From Pseudomonas mucidolens (GTDB lineage Bacteria; Pseudomonadota; Gammaproteobacteria; Pseudomonadales; Pseudomonadaceae), in assembly GCF_900106045.1 (NCBI RefSeq), contig NZ_LT629802.1, forward strand, positions 2,790,001-2,854,000: a DNA stretch of 64,000 nucleotides. The letters run 5' to 3'. The notes below the pieces were generated by a model that saw nothing but the letters and a program-made list of their open reading frames with translations, had not been told where the DNA came from and ran no database searches. Below, piece by piece: positions 17,176 through 28,000 of the stretch. The translations under genes were made by a program, and so were the position numbers. The number at the start of each line of letters is the position of its first letter. The stretch's first letter is position 1.

Positions 17176-20100
17176 TCAAGAAATCAGTTTTTCAAGATCA
17201 TCGAGAGATAGACGTTTGAGGGTCTCCAGAGATTTAGCCAATTCATCCTGAACCGGCGACAAATCAGCGCGCAGGGCTTGGATGCGGTCACAGAACTGTT
17301 CCAGGGTGTGCGCAGCGAACAGCTCCCTGAGCGGCACCTGGTCACCCAAGCGCTCCTTGATCCGCGTCACCACCAGCGTTGCCAGCAACGAATGGCCACC
17401 GAGGTGGAAGAAACTATCGTTCAAGCCGACCCGCTGAACGTCCAGCACTTCCTGCCAGAGAGTCGCCACTTCCCATTGCAAGTCGGTGCGCGGTGCCTCG
17501 TAAGCCAATTGCCGTGGGTTGCCACCCAGCGCCAGCAGGCCTTTGCGGTCGAGCTTGCCATTGGGAGTCAATGGCAACGCCTCGATCAGGTGCAGATGGC
17601 TTGGCACCATGTGCGCCGGCAAACTGGCCGCCAGATGGCTGCGCAGGCTGTCCACCAGGTTGGGCTGTTCGCCGTCCTCCGGTTCAGCCACCACATACGC
17701 CAGCAACTGCTTGCCGGCAGCGCCTTCCTGAGTCAGCACCACCGCCTCGCGTACCGCAGGATGCATCAGCAGGCGGGCTTCGACTTCGCTCAACTCGATG
17801 CGGAAACCTCGGATTTTCACTTGGTGGTCGGCCCGCCCGATGTACTCGATGTCGCCCTCCGCGCCCTGGCGTACCAGATCGCCGCTGCGGTACAGCCGCT
17901 CACCGCGGGTGGAGAACGGGTCAGGTACATAACGCTCCGCGGTCAGCCCCGGACGCATCAAGTAACCACGGGTCACCCCGGCGCCCGCCAGGTACAACTC
18001 GGTCGCGACGCCCGCCGGCAACGCTTGCAACTGTGGGTCCAACAAATAGGCCGTGGTGTTTTCCAGCGGCCGCCCGATGTTCGCCTGACCGCCCGCCACA
18101 CGCAGGGTGAAGGTCGAATAGGTGGTGTCTTCCGACGGCCCGTACAGATCGTAGATGCGCTCCACCGCCGTGCTGGCGTACAAACTGTCGACCAGCGCCT
18201 GCTTGAGCGGCTCGCCCGCCAGGTTGATGGTTTGCACCGAGGGCGGAATCTGTCTGGCCCGCTGCAAGGCGGCAATCGCCGATGGCACGGTATTGATCAG
18301 CCGCACCCGCTCCCGCGCCGGTAACTCGGGCAAGGCCAGGGCGTTGTCCGCGAGCACCATGAAACCACCGCCGGCCAGGGTGACGAAAATCTCCCAGACC
18401 GACAGGTCGAAACAGATCGAAGTCGAGGCCAGCACCCCTTGCAGGGCTTCACGCGAATAGGTCGCCAACGACCACTGGACCAGGGCCGCGACGTTGCCAT
18501 GGGTAATCGCTACACCCTTGGGCTTGCCGGTGGAACCCGAGGTGTAAATCACATACGCCAGGTTGGCCGCGCAGGTCAGCGGCGCCGGACAGGTGTGCGG
18601 CCAGTCGTGCAGCCATTGCGCGTCTGACTCCACCAACAGCACCTGCGCCTGCAACACCGCCGGCAGTACCTCGCGCAACGACGCTTCGGCCAGCACAACG
18701 GCGGCCTGGCTGTCGTCGAGCATATGCAGCAAGCGTTCCTGCGGGTACTCCGGATCCAGCGGCACATAAGCACCGCCCGCCTTGAGGATCGCCAGCAGGC
18801 TGATGACCATCTGCGGGGTACGGCGCAGGCACACACCGACCCGCACTTCCGGACCAACGCCCAACGCCCGCAGCTTGTGCGCCAACTGATTGGCACGCGC
18901 ATCAAGGGTGGCGTAATCCAGTTGTTCCTCGCCAAACAGCATCGCCAGCGCTTGCGGATCATGCCGGACCTGCGCCTCGATCTGCTCCACCACTCCAGCA
19001 GTGGCCGGTGCACGACTCGGCGAACGCCCCCAAGCCAATGCGGCCTGGCGTTGGTCCGGGGGCAACAACTCCAGCACACCCAGCGGCTGGCCGGCATCGG
19101 CCATGAACTGGCGCATCAGGTGTTCCAGTTGCTCGGCCAAACGCTGGACGCCCGCTGCATCGAAACAGGCCTGGTCAAAACTGCAACCCAGGGCCAATTC
19201 GCGACCCGCCACCGCCACCAGGGTCAGCGGGTAGTTGGTTTGCTCCTGGCGACGAATCGGCGAAAACCCCAGGCCACTCCCCTGCCCTTGCTGCAAGGCT
19301 TCGGACATCGGGTAGTTCTCGAACACCAGAATACTGTCAAACAGCGGACCGGCACCCAGTCCAGCCCAGCTTTGAATCTCATACAGGGGCGTGTGTTCGT
19401 GTTCACGCAGGGCCAGGTTAAGGTCTTGCACCTGCTGCAGCCACTGCGTCACGGTCAGGTGCGGAGACGGCGTGGCAACCACCGGCAAGGTGTTGATAAA
19501 CAGCCCAATCTGTTGCTCGACCCCGGGCAAGTCCATCGGCCGTCCAGCCACGGTGGCACCGAAGGCAACCGTGGCCTGGCCGGTGTAGCGCTGCAACAGC
19601 AACAGCCAGGCCGACTGCATCAGGGTGTTGAGGGTGATCTTTTGCTCACGGGCAAAACCGTTCAACCGCGCGGTAAGCTCGGCGCTGAACAGATGCTCAT
19701 GATCCGCATAACCACTGCCCAGCACCTGTTGCGGGCCCACGGCGTCAGCCAGGCGGGTTGGCTCCTGCAAATGACCCAGAGCCCCACGCCAGAACCCTTG
19801 GCTGACCTCGGCATCACGCTGGCTCAACCATTCGATGTAGTCGCGATAGTGCCCCTGCGCTGCGGCAGGCGCCTGCCCGGCGTAGCGTTGCAACACCTCG
19901 CCAAACAGCTGCGAAGTGCTCCAGCCGTCCATCAGGATGTGATGGCTGGTGTAGATCAGGTGATAAGTGCTAGCACCGGTACGTACCAGGATTACCCGCA
20001 GCAACGGCGCACGATCAAGCTGGAAGCCGGCGTCCAAATCCTCAGCGGCCAACTGATCGAGGGCTTGTTCAAGGTTCGCCCGGCCTTGCCAGTCGTGAAT

Positions 20101-23100
20101 CACCAGCGGCATGGGCACGCTGCCCAGCACGATCTGTACCGGCGCGCTCATCTCCGGTGGCCAGACAAACGCCGTGCGCAGGATGTCGTGGGCGTCCAAG
20201 GTCTGCTGCCAGGCTGCACGGAAGCGCTCGGCGTCGAGTTGCTGGACGTCGACCCGCAACTGGTTGGTGTAGGCCGGGCCATCCGGCTCGTGCAGGGTGT
20301 GGAACAGAATCCCTTGCTGCATGGGCGACAGCGGATAGAGGTCGGCGATATCCCGTGGATTCACTGGCAACCGCTCCAACTGCGCCTGGGTGAAGTTCAC
20401 CAGATTGAAATCCGACGGTGTCACACCACTCTGCTGTGCGCTGCTGCAATGCTCGATCAACGCCGCCAGTTCAGCCGCGTAATCGTCGGCCAACGCCTGC
20501 ACCGTGTTGCGCTGATACATGCCAGTGCTGAAGGTCCAGCTCAGCTCCAGTTCGGCGCCGTACACCTGACCGTTGATACTCAGCCAGTTGCTCAGTTCCC
20601 CCCGTTCGCTGCGTGCGGCACCGTCGGATTCCGGCGCTGGCATGAACAGCGCACCTTGGTCGGCGGCAAAATCAGCGTCGAACTGGCCCAGATAGTTAAA
20701 GGTAATCCGTGGTTCGCCAAGGTCGGCCAACGCCGCCTGGCTGGCCGCATCACCGCAGTAACGCAGCAAGCCGTAGCCGATGCCTTTGTTCGGCAGTTGA
20801 CGCAGTTGCTCCTTGATTTGCTTGATCGAAGCGTCTAGATCGGCAGCCGGGGTCAGCTTCACCGGGAACAAACTGGTGAACCAGCCCATTGTCCGGGAGA
20901 TGTCCTGCTCATCGAACAAGGCTTCACGGCCATGCCCCTCCAGCTGGATAGCCACTGCAGACTGTTGGCTCCAGCGGCACAGCACGCGGGCCAGTGCGGT
21001 CAGCAACAGGTCATTGACCTGGGTCCGGTAGGCGGCTGGCGCGACCTTCAGCAGTTTGTGCGTCAATCCCCGATCCAGGCGGGTCGAGACGACGTGGGCT
21101 TGAGACAGGCTCAAGCCGCCGTCCGGGTTGTCGCGGGGCAGGTCCAGCGCGCAGCCCTGCAAGCAATCCTGCCAATACCGCAACTCGGCCTTGAGCACGT
21201 CGCTCTGGGCATGGCCCTGCAACCGCTCAGCCCAGGTTTGCAGCGAAGCCCCCTTGTCCGACAGCTTGACCGGCTCCCCGCGCGTCGCCTGGGTGTAGGC
21301 GCTTTGCAAATCTTCCAGCAATACCCGCCAGGAGACTCCATCCACGACGGTGTGATGAATCACCAGCAGCAGGCGCTGCTGCCCCTCGGGCAGTTCCATC
21401 AGTACCGCGCGCAGCAACACGCCTTGCTCCAGGTTCAGGCTACGCTGGGCCTGATCGGCCAGGGCCTGGACCTCATCAGCTGTCGCCAGGGCCGCAGGTG
21501 TCCACAGCAACTCGCCGGGCATGCGAGCCTGATAGTCGGCGCGCCATTGCCCATCCTGTCGCGTAAATGCGAGGCGCAGCGCATCGTGCTGCGCGTACAG
21601 CGCTTGCAATGCCAGGTTCAACGCCGCTACCTCCAGGCGGGCCTGAGGGTGCAGCAGGATCGACTGGTTCCAGTGATGACGCTCGGGAATATCCATGCCA
21701 AAGAAACGTGCCTGGATCGGCAACAGCGCCTGGGCTCCGTTGATCTGCAGGGCGCTGGCCGGGGTCGCGGGGGCCTTGACCTCTACCCATTTGGCCACTT
21801 GCGCCAACTGGGCAATGGTCTGTTTTTCGAACAACTGTTTGGGGGTCAGCTTGATTCCGCGGCGCTTGGCCCGGGCAATGATCTGCAGGCTGAGAATCGA
21901 GTCGCCGCCCAGTTCAAAAAAGTTGTCACCAGTGCCTACCTGCTCAAGCTTGAGCACCTGGGCCCAGACTTCGGCCAAAACCTGCTCCAGTTCATTGCTC
22001 GGAGCCACGTAGTCTTGAACCTGAGCATCCGGGGCCGGCAGGGCCCGATGATCCAGCTTGCCGTTGGCCGTCAGGGGCAAGCGTTCGAGCAGGATGATCC
22101 GCGCCGGCACCATGTAGTCCGGCAGCAGCCCGCGCAGTTCGCGGGTCAGTTGTTCGGCATCGGTGGTGGCCGTCGGCGCCGGCACACAGTAGGCGACCAG
22201 TTGCAAACGCCCGGCATCCCCCTCCATCGGCAACGCCAGCACGGCAGCATCTTGTATGTCATCCAACTGCCGCAGCATGTGCCGGACCTCGCCAGGTTCG
22301 ATCCGGTAGCCACGGATTTTCACCTGATCGTCGCCGCGACCGAGAAACTCCAGTACGCCGTCGACACTGCGTGCACGGTCACCGCTGCGGTACACCCGCT
22401 CGCCTTTGCACCCTTGCGGATCGGGAACGAAACGTTCAGCGGTCAGCCCTGGCTGATTCAGGTAGCCCTGAGCCACACCGGCACCGCCCAGATACAGCTC
22501 CCCCGCCACCCGCGCGGCGACCGGGTTGAGGTAGGCATCCAGCAGGCGCGCGCGGGTATTGGCCAGGGGTTGGCCAACGGGCACGCTCAGGGTCGCGGGG
22601 CGTTCGTCCGTCACCTCATGGGTCAGCACGCCGACCGTGGTTTCCGTCGGGCCGTAATGGTTGATGATCCGGCAATCCGGTGCCAACTGCGCCACCTGTT
22701 GTACCAACGACCAAGAGCAAGTCTCACCCCCCAGCACCAGCGCATGTGCCGGCAGTACATCTGCCGGGTTGCCGGCCTGCAACAGGCTGTGCAAATGGCT
22801 GGGCACGATTTTCAGCGCACCGACCCGGTGCTCGCTCATGTAACCGGCGAAACGGTCCGGGTCGAAAGCGTATGCCTGTGGCACCAAGTGCAACAGGCGA
22901 CCGCTGGCCAGCGCGGCAAACAGCATGGTGTGCCCGAGGTCCGCCGCCAGGGTGGAGATCATCGCCAGGCTGGCATCGGTCGGCAGGCGCAGGCGCTGCA
23001 GAATCGCTTGCACGTAGTTACCCAACGCCTGGTGGCTGACCAGTACACCCTTGGGCTGACCGGTGGAGCCCGAGGTGAAAATCAGGTAAGCCGGTTGTTC

Positions 23101-25029
23101 CGGGGCCACTTCAAGCGCCAGTGGAGCAGCACTGCACGAGGCAAACCGCGCCTCGTCATAATCAAGCACCCGGCACTGGCAATCGATACGTTGATCGCCC
23201 GCCGTGCGCAACAGCCAGGCAGCGCCACTGCGACTCACCACCTGCTGCAAGCGTTCCGCGGGTTGCTGGACATCCAGCGGCAGGTACACGCCACCGGCCT
23301 TGAGCACCGCCAGCAGGCCTACGGTCCAGGCCACGCTGCGCTCCAGTGCCAGGGCCACCACCTCGCCGTTACGCAATCCCTGCTCGCGCAAGTGCCGGGC
23401 CAGACGGTTGGACTGCTGCTCCAGCGCGGCAAAACTGATGAGTTCTTGCTCGCAGCGCACGGCGACGGCAGCGCCACGGGTTTGGCCGTTGGCCTGCCAC
23501 AACGCCAGGAAATGCGGGTGCGGGAAATCTTCCGTGGGCGCTTCGTCAGCCACCCCGGCCACGGCCGGCCGTTGATCAATCAGCGCGGCAGGCGCCGCGA
23601 CCATGTCCTGCAATACTCCCTGCAACGAGTCGGCAATCGCCTCGACGGTGCGCCGCTCGAACAGGTCGGTCGCGTAGCTGAAGCTGATCTGCAGGCCGTG
23701 TTCAGTGTCGGTGAAATCCAGCGCCAGATCGAAACGCGCGTCGCTTTCCGCGATCTCGAACACTTCAATATCCAGCGCGGAAAAACTGCCCTGGCCGTTG
23801 TGGCTCAGGCCACTGCCCGCCAGGTTTTGGTTGATCTTCACCTGGAACAACGGGTTGTGGCTCAGGTTACGCTCGGGCGCCAGGGCGTCCACCAACTGCT
23901 CGAAGGGCAAGTCCTGATGGGCCTGGGCTCCGAATACGGTTTCTTTGACCTGAGCCAGCAACTGCTCGAAGCTCTGCTGTTCATCGACCTCGACCCGCAG
24001 TACCTGGGTGTTGATAAAGAAGCCGATCAGTCCTTCGGTTTCGCTGCGATTGCGCCCGGCGTTCGGCGCCCCCAGACGAATGTCGCGCTGCCCGCTCTGA
24101 CGTGCCAGCACCACCGAAAACGCCGCCAGCACCAACATGAACAGGGTATAACCGCGCGCGCTGCCAAGGTTTTTCAGGGCCTGGGACAAGACTGGGGAGC
24201 AATCGGCGGTCAACACCGCGCCCCGGTAACTCGGCACGGGTGGACGCTCGCGGTCCAACGGCAACGCCAGCAGCGGTTGCTCGTCGCCCAGCTTCTGCGT
24301 CCAGTACTGCAATTGGCGCGCGCTTTCCCCAGCCTCCATCCAACTGCGTTGCCACAGTGCGAAGTCCGCGTACTGGATCGGTAAGGCCGGCAGTCGCGGC
24401 TCACGCTGATGGGCGATCGCGTCATACAGATGGACAAATTCCTCGACCATCAACTGGCTCGACCAGCCATCGGAAACGATGTGATGCAGAGTCACCACCA
24501 GCACATGTTCATGGGCCTCGAGACGGTAGAGTTTGACCCGCAGCAACGGCCCATTGATCAAGTCGAAGGGCTGCGCCAGTTCCTCGGCGACCAGCGCCTT
24601 GAGCCCTGCCTCCCCCGCGTCCAGGGCTGCAGTTGGGACGTCGATGCGATGCAGATTCACCGGCGCGCTATCGTGGATTTCCTGATAAAAGGCGCCGTCT
24701 TCAGACACAAAGCGAGTACGCAGCACCTCATGGCGCTGCACCAGCGCGTCGAAAGCCTGGCGCAATGTGGTTTCGTTCAGTTCGCCCTTGAGGCGTACCG
24801 CGCGCGGTACGTTGTAGAACGAACTCTGCGGCTCCATCTGCCACAGAAACAGCAGACGTTGCTGGGCAAAAGACAAAGGAATACGTGGCACGTCATGGCG
24901 ACAGGTGACAATCGGCAACAGCTTGAAGCTGTTGTTGGCCTCGTTCATCTTCGCCAGGATCTGCCGCCGCTGCTCCAGACCCAGGCCGATGAAACGCTTG
25001 GCAATACGCTCTGCGGTAGTCTTATCCAT
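17176..25029 (-). CDS. pvdJ: Pyoverdine NRPS, two modules: C-A(Asp)-T-E-C-A(Ala/Gly)-T
   Basis: A 2617-residue cytoplasmic synthetase. C1 has HHIVSDGW near residue 184. A1 carries ADLGHT, giving the pocket DLTKVGHVG, the Asp signature. T1 is LGGDSILSL near 1042. The E domain has HHTVVDGVSW near 1229 and [10 protein letters not shown]2 has YPLSPMQQG and HHILMDGW near 1699, as expected for a domain accepting a D-residue. A2 has pocket DLWNNALTY (Ala or Gly). T2 is LGGHS near 2545, followed by a short acidic tail. The predicted product step is D-Asp then Ala/Gly; the SyrP-like enzyme at 39467-40450 probably beta-hydroxylates the Asp. ATG 25029 lies one base after the previous stop, so the genes are translationally linked. 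The symbol is by order in the locus; naming of the internal synthetases varies between strains. Confidence 0.9.
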   Translation of the reverse strand: MDKTTAERIAKRFIGLGLEQRRQILAKMNEANNSFKLLPIVTCRHDVPRIPLSFAQQRLLFLWQMEPQSSFYNVPRAVRLKGELNETTLRQAFDALVQRHEVLRTRFVSEDGAFYQEIHDSAPVNLHRIDVPTAALDAGEAGLKALVAEELAQPFDLINGPLLRVKLYRLEAHEHVLVVTLHHIVSDGWSSQLMVEEFVHLYDAIAHQREPRLPALPIQYADFALWQRSWMEAGESARQLQYWTQKLGDEQPLLALPLDRERPPVPSYRGAVLTADCSPVLSQALKNLGSARGYTLFMLVLAAFSVVLARQSGQRDIRLGAPNAGRNRSETEGLIGFFINTQVLRVEVDEQQSFEQLLAQVKETVFGAQAHQDLPFEQLVDALAPERNLSHNPLFQVKINQNLAGSGLSHNGQGSFSALDIEVFEIAESDARFDLALDFTDTEHGLQISFSYATDLFERRTVEAIADSLQGVLQDMVAAPAALIDQRPAVAGVADEAPTEDFPHPHFLALWQANGQTRGAAVAVRCEQELISFAALEQQSNRLARHLREQGLRNGEVVALALERSVAWTVGLLAVLKAGGVYLPLDVQQPAERLQQVVSRSGAAWLLRTAGDQRIDCQCRVLDYDEARFASCSAAPLALEVAPEQPAYLIFTSGSTGQPKGVLVSHQALGNYVQAILQRLRLPTDASLAMISTLAADLGHTMLFAALASGRLLHLVPQAYAFDPDRFAGYMSEHRVGALKIVPSHLHSLLQAGNPADVLPAHALVLGGETCSWSLVQQVAQLAPDCRIINHYGPTETTVGVLTHEVTDERPATLSVPVGQPLANTRARLLDAYLNPVAARVAGELYLGGAGVAQGYLNQPGLTAERFVPDPQGCKGERVYRSGDRARSVDGVLEFLGRGDDQVKIRGYRIEPGEVRHMLRQLDDIQDAAVLALPMEGDAGRLQLVAYCVPAPTATTDAEQLTRELRGLLPDYMVPARIILLERLPLTANGKLDHRALPAPDAQVQDYVAPSNELEQVLAEVWAQVLKLEQVGTGDNFFELGGDSILSLQIIARAKRRGIKLTPKQLFEKQTIAQLAQVAKWVEVKAPATPASALQINGAQALLPIQARFFGMDIPERHHWNQSILLHPQARLEVAALNLALQALYAQHDALRLAFTRQDGQWRADYQARMPGELLWTPAALATADEVQALADQAQRSLNLEQGVLLRAVLMELPEGQQRLLLVIHHTVVDGVSWRVLLEDLQSAYTQATRGEPVKLSDKGASLQTWAERLQGHAQSDVLKAELRYWQDCLQGCALDLPRDNPDGGLSLSQAHVVSTRLDRGLTHKLLKVAPAAYRTQVNDLLLTALARVLCRWSQQSAVAIQLEGHGREALFDEQDISRTMGWFTSLFPVKLTPAADLDASIKQIKEQLRQLPNKGIGYGLLRYCGDAASQAALADLGEPRITFNYLGQFDADFAADQGALFMPAPESDGAARSERGELSNWLSINGQVYGAELELSWTFSTGMYQRNTVQALADDYAAELAALIEHCSSAQQSGVTPSDFNLVNFTQAQLERLPVNPRDIADLYPLSPMQQGILFHTLHEPDGPAYTNQLRVDVQQLDAERFRAAWQQTLDAHDILRTAFVWPPEMSAPVQIVLGSVPMPLVIHDWQGRANLEQALDQLAAEDLDAGFQLDRAPLLRVILVRTGASTYHLIYTSHHILMDGWSTSQLFGEVLQRYAGQAPAAAQGHYRDYIEWLSQRDAEVSQGFWRGALGHLQEPTRLADAVGPQQVLGSGYADHEHLFSAELTARLNGFAREQKITLNTLMQSAWLLLLQRYTGQATVAFGATVAGRPMDLPGVEQQIGLFINTLPVVATPSPHLTVTQWLQQVQDLNLALREHEHTPLYEIQSWAGLGAGPLFDSILVFENYPMSEALQQGQGSGLGFSPIRRQEQTNYPLTLVAVAGRELALGCSFDQACFDAAGVQRLAEQLEHLMRQFMADAGQPLGVLELLPPDQRQAALAWGRSPSRAPATAGVVEQIEAQVRHDPQALAMLFGEEQLDYATLDARANQLAHKLRALGVGPEVRVGVCLRRTPQMVISLLAILKAGGAYVPLDPEYPQERLLHMLDDSQAAVVLAEASLREVLPAVLQAQVLLVESDAQWLHDWPHTCPAPLTCAANLAYVIYTSGSTGKPKGVAITHGNVAALVQWSLATYSREALQGVLASTSICFDLSVWEIFVTLAGGGFMVLADNALALPELPARERVRLINTVPSAIAALQRARQIPPSVQTINLAGEPLKQALVDSLYASTAVERIYDLYGPSEDTTYSTFTLRVAGGQANIGRPLENTTAYLLDPQLQALPAGVATELYLAGAGVTRGYLMRPGLTAERYVPDPFSTRGERLYRSGDLVRQGAEGDIEYIGRADHQVKIRGFRIELSEVEARLLMHPAVREAVVLTQEGAAGKQLLAYVVAEPEDGEQPNLVDSLRSHLAASLPAHMVPSHLHLIEALPLTPNGKLDRKGLLALGGNPRQLAYEAPRTDLQWEVATLWQEVLDVQRVGLNDSFFHLGGHSLLATLVVTRIKERLGDQVPLRELFAAHTLEQFCDRIQALRADLSPVQDELAKSLETLKRLSLDDLEKLIS

Positions 25030-25030
25030 T

Positions 25031-28000
25031 TCAAGCCTCCTCCATCAGGTCCATCATTTTTTCAATATCCGACAGCCCTTCCTCACTCAGTGCCGAGCGG
25101 CTTTCGAGCACTGCCTGGGCGAACTCGGCGAGGGTCGGCGTTTCAAAGATCAGGCGCAGCGCAATGTCGATGCCCAGTTGTGAGTTGATGCGCGAGACCG
25201 CCTGGGTCGCGAGCAGCGAATGCCCTCCAAGATCAAAGAAGTTGTCACCCAGACCAATGCGCTCGACGTGCAGGATGTCCTGCCAGATCGCGGCGATCTG
25301 TTGTTCAATCTCGGTTTCAGGAGCCTGGTAGGCCTGCTGTGCCAACAGCGGATCAGCCTGGGGCAAGGCCTTGCGATCAAGCTTGCCATTGGGGTTCAAC
25401 GGCATCCGCGCCAGGACGATCCACTGCCCAGGCACCATGTAGTCCGGCAGGTGGCGCACCAGGCTTGCGCCCAACGTGGCGCCATAACGCGACTGTTCCT
25501 GCGCGCTGCTCTCCAGCAGTTGCGCATCGCTTGGCACCACGTAAGCCACCAGGCGTTTGCCGGTCGGCCCGTCCCGCGCGATCACTACCGCCTCGACCAC
25601 CGACGGCTGTTCCATGAGACGCGCCTCGATTTCACCCAGCTCGATGCGCAAGCCACGGATCTTCACTTGATGATCGATACGGCCGAGGTACTCGATCACC
25701 CCGCTGGCCCGATGCCGCGCCAGATCACCGCTACGGTACAAGCGCCCGGCGCCAAACGGGTTTGCCACAAAACGCTCGGCGGTCAACGCCGGCCGCCGGT
25801 GGTAACCACGGGCCAGACCTTCGCCGCCCAGGTACAACTCACCGGCCACGCCCACGGGCAACGGTTCCAGATCCGGGCCGAGGATATAAGTGCCAAGGTT
25901 GGCGATCGGCTGACCAATCGGCACGCTGTCGCGCCCTTCGTCGACGCATTGCCAATGCGTCACATCGATGGCCGCTTCGGTTGGGCCGTACAGGTTGTAC
26001 AACCGGGTCTGCGGCAGTTGCTGGAACAACTGCTGTTGAGCTTCCACCGGCAATGCTTCACCGCTGCACATCACCTGACGCAAGCCGTGGCAACTGGCCG
26101 CGCGCGGGTCCAGCAGGAAGGCCTGGAGCATCGAAGGCACAAAGTGCAACGTGGTGACGGCGTGTTGATTGATCAACTCGACCAGGGCGCCCGGATCACG
26201 ATGCGCCCCAGGTGCGGCCACCACCAGGCGTGCACCGGTCATCAGCGGCCAGAAGAATTCCCAGACCGAGACATCAAAGCTGAACGGGGTTTTCTGCAAC
26301 ACCGCGTCGGCTGCATCCAGTGGGTAGGCCTCCTGCATCCAGCACAGGCGGTTGGTCAACGCGGTGTGCCGGTTGCCGGCGCCCTTGGGTTGCCCGGTAG
26401 ACCCGGAGGTGTAGATCACATACGCCAGGCTTTGCGGGTCCAGTTCGCGCTGTAGCCGATCGGTACTGAAGCTGGCTACCGACTCACCGAGATCAAGCTG
26501 CTGTACACCCTGAGGAACCGGCAACTGCTCACGCAGGTGCGCCTGGGTCAACAACAGGCCGATGCCACTGTCCTGCATCATGTAGTTGAGGCGCTCCGGC
26601 GGGTACTCGGGGTCGAGCGGTACATAAGCGCCGCCGGCCTTGAGCACGGCGAGCAAGCCGATGACCATCTCCAGCGAACGCTGGGCTGCCACGCCGACCA
26701 GCACATCGGTACCCACCCCCAAACTGCAGAGGCGCCGTGCCCATTGGTTGGCGCGAGCATCGAGTTCGGCGTAGGTCAGTTGCGTATCGCCGAACACCAG
26801 GGCGATGGCCTCTGGCGTACGCTCGGCCTGAGCCTCGATCAACTGGTGTACGCCCAGATGCAGCGGGTACTCGGTCCGGGTCTGGTTCCAGTCCAGCAGC
26901 ACCTGCTGGGCCTGGGTCTCGGTCAGCAGCGGCAATGCGGCAATCCGTTGCGTCGGGTCGGCGACAATCGCTTGCAGCAGGTTCTGCCAGTGGCCGATCA
27001 ATTGCGCCATGCTCGCCGGGGTAAACAGGTCGACCGCATAGGTCAGGGTTGCTACCAGCTGTTGGTCTGACTCGTAGGTTTCCAGGCTCAGGTCGAACTG
27101 CGTGGTGCGGCCACGGGCTTCAAGACCGCACAGGGTCAGGCCCGGCAAGGCAATGTCGAGTCCTCTGCGGCCTTCCTCGAGATGGTTGTACATCACCTGG
27201 AACAGCGGGCTGTGGCTCAGGCTGCGCTCCGGTTGCAAGGCTTCCACCAGCTGTTCGAACGGCAGATCCTGATGGGCCTGGGCCTCCAGCGCAGTCTGTT
27301 TGACCTGCTCGAGCAATTCGTTGAAGGCGCTCTGCCCGTCCACCTCAGCCTTGAGCACCTGGGTATTGACGAAGAAGCCGATCAGACGCTCGGTTTCCAC
27401 CCGGTTACGGTTGGCGATGGGCACCCCGACGCGAATGTCGGTTTGCCCGCTGTAGCGGTGCAACAACGTCTGGAACGAGGCCAGCAACAGCATAAACAGA
27501 GTCGTCTGCTCACGCTGGGCCAGGGCTTTGAGCGAGTGCAGCAGGCTGGCCGGCAACTTCACCACCTGGCTGGCGCCGATAAAGCTTTGGACACTCGGCC
27601 GTGGGTGGTCGGTCGGCAGTGCCAATACGGGTTGCTCGCCACCCAGCTTGTCGGTCCAGTAGGCCAGTTGTCGCGCCTGTTCGCCGTCTTCCATCCACTG
27701 CCGCTGCCATTGCGCATAGTCGAGGTACTGCAACGGCAGCGCCGGCAGACTCGGGGTTTGCCCCTGGCTGTAGGCGGCATAGGTTTCAAGCAGTTCGTCG
27801 ACCATCACCTGCATCGACCAGGCATCGGAGACGATGTGGTGCTGGGTGAGGATCAGGACATGCTCGTCAGCCGCCAGGCGTAACAGCTTCACCCGCAACA
27901 ACGCGTCATGCTTGAGGTCGAACGGGCGATGCGCTTCGGCATCCACCGCGGCATCGATCCCGGCCACGCTGTCCAGCGCTTGCACCTCCAGTTGCAGGCT

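Noticed and set aside
20932..24384. Long plus-strand open frame (1150 codons) opposite the middle synthetase
   Set aside because: It is an antisense shadow of GC-rich NRPS coding sequence. The minus strand encodes recognisable A, T, E and C domains across the whole stretch; the shadow is rich in His, Gln and Arg and has no family motif.
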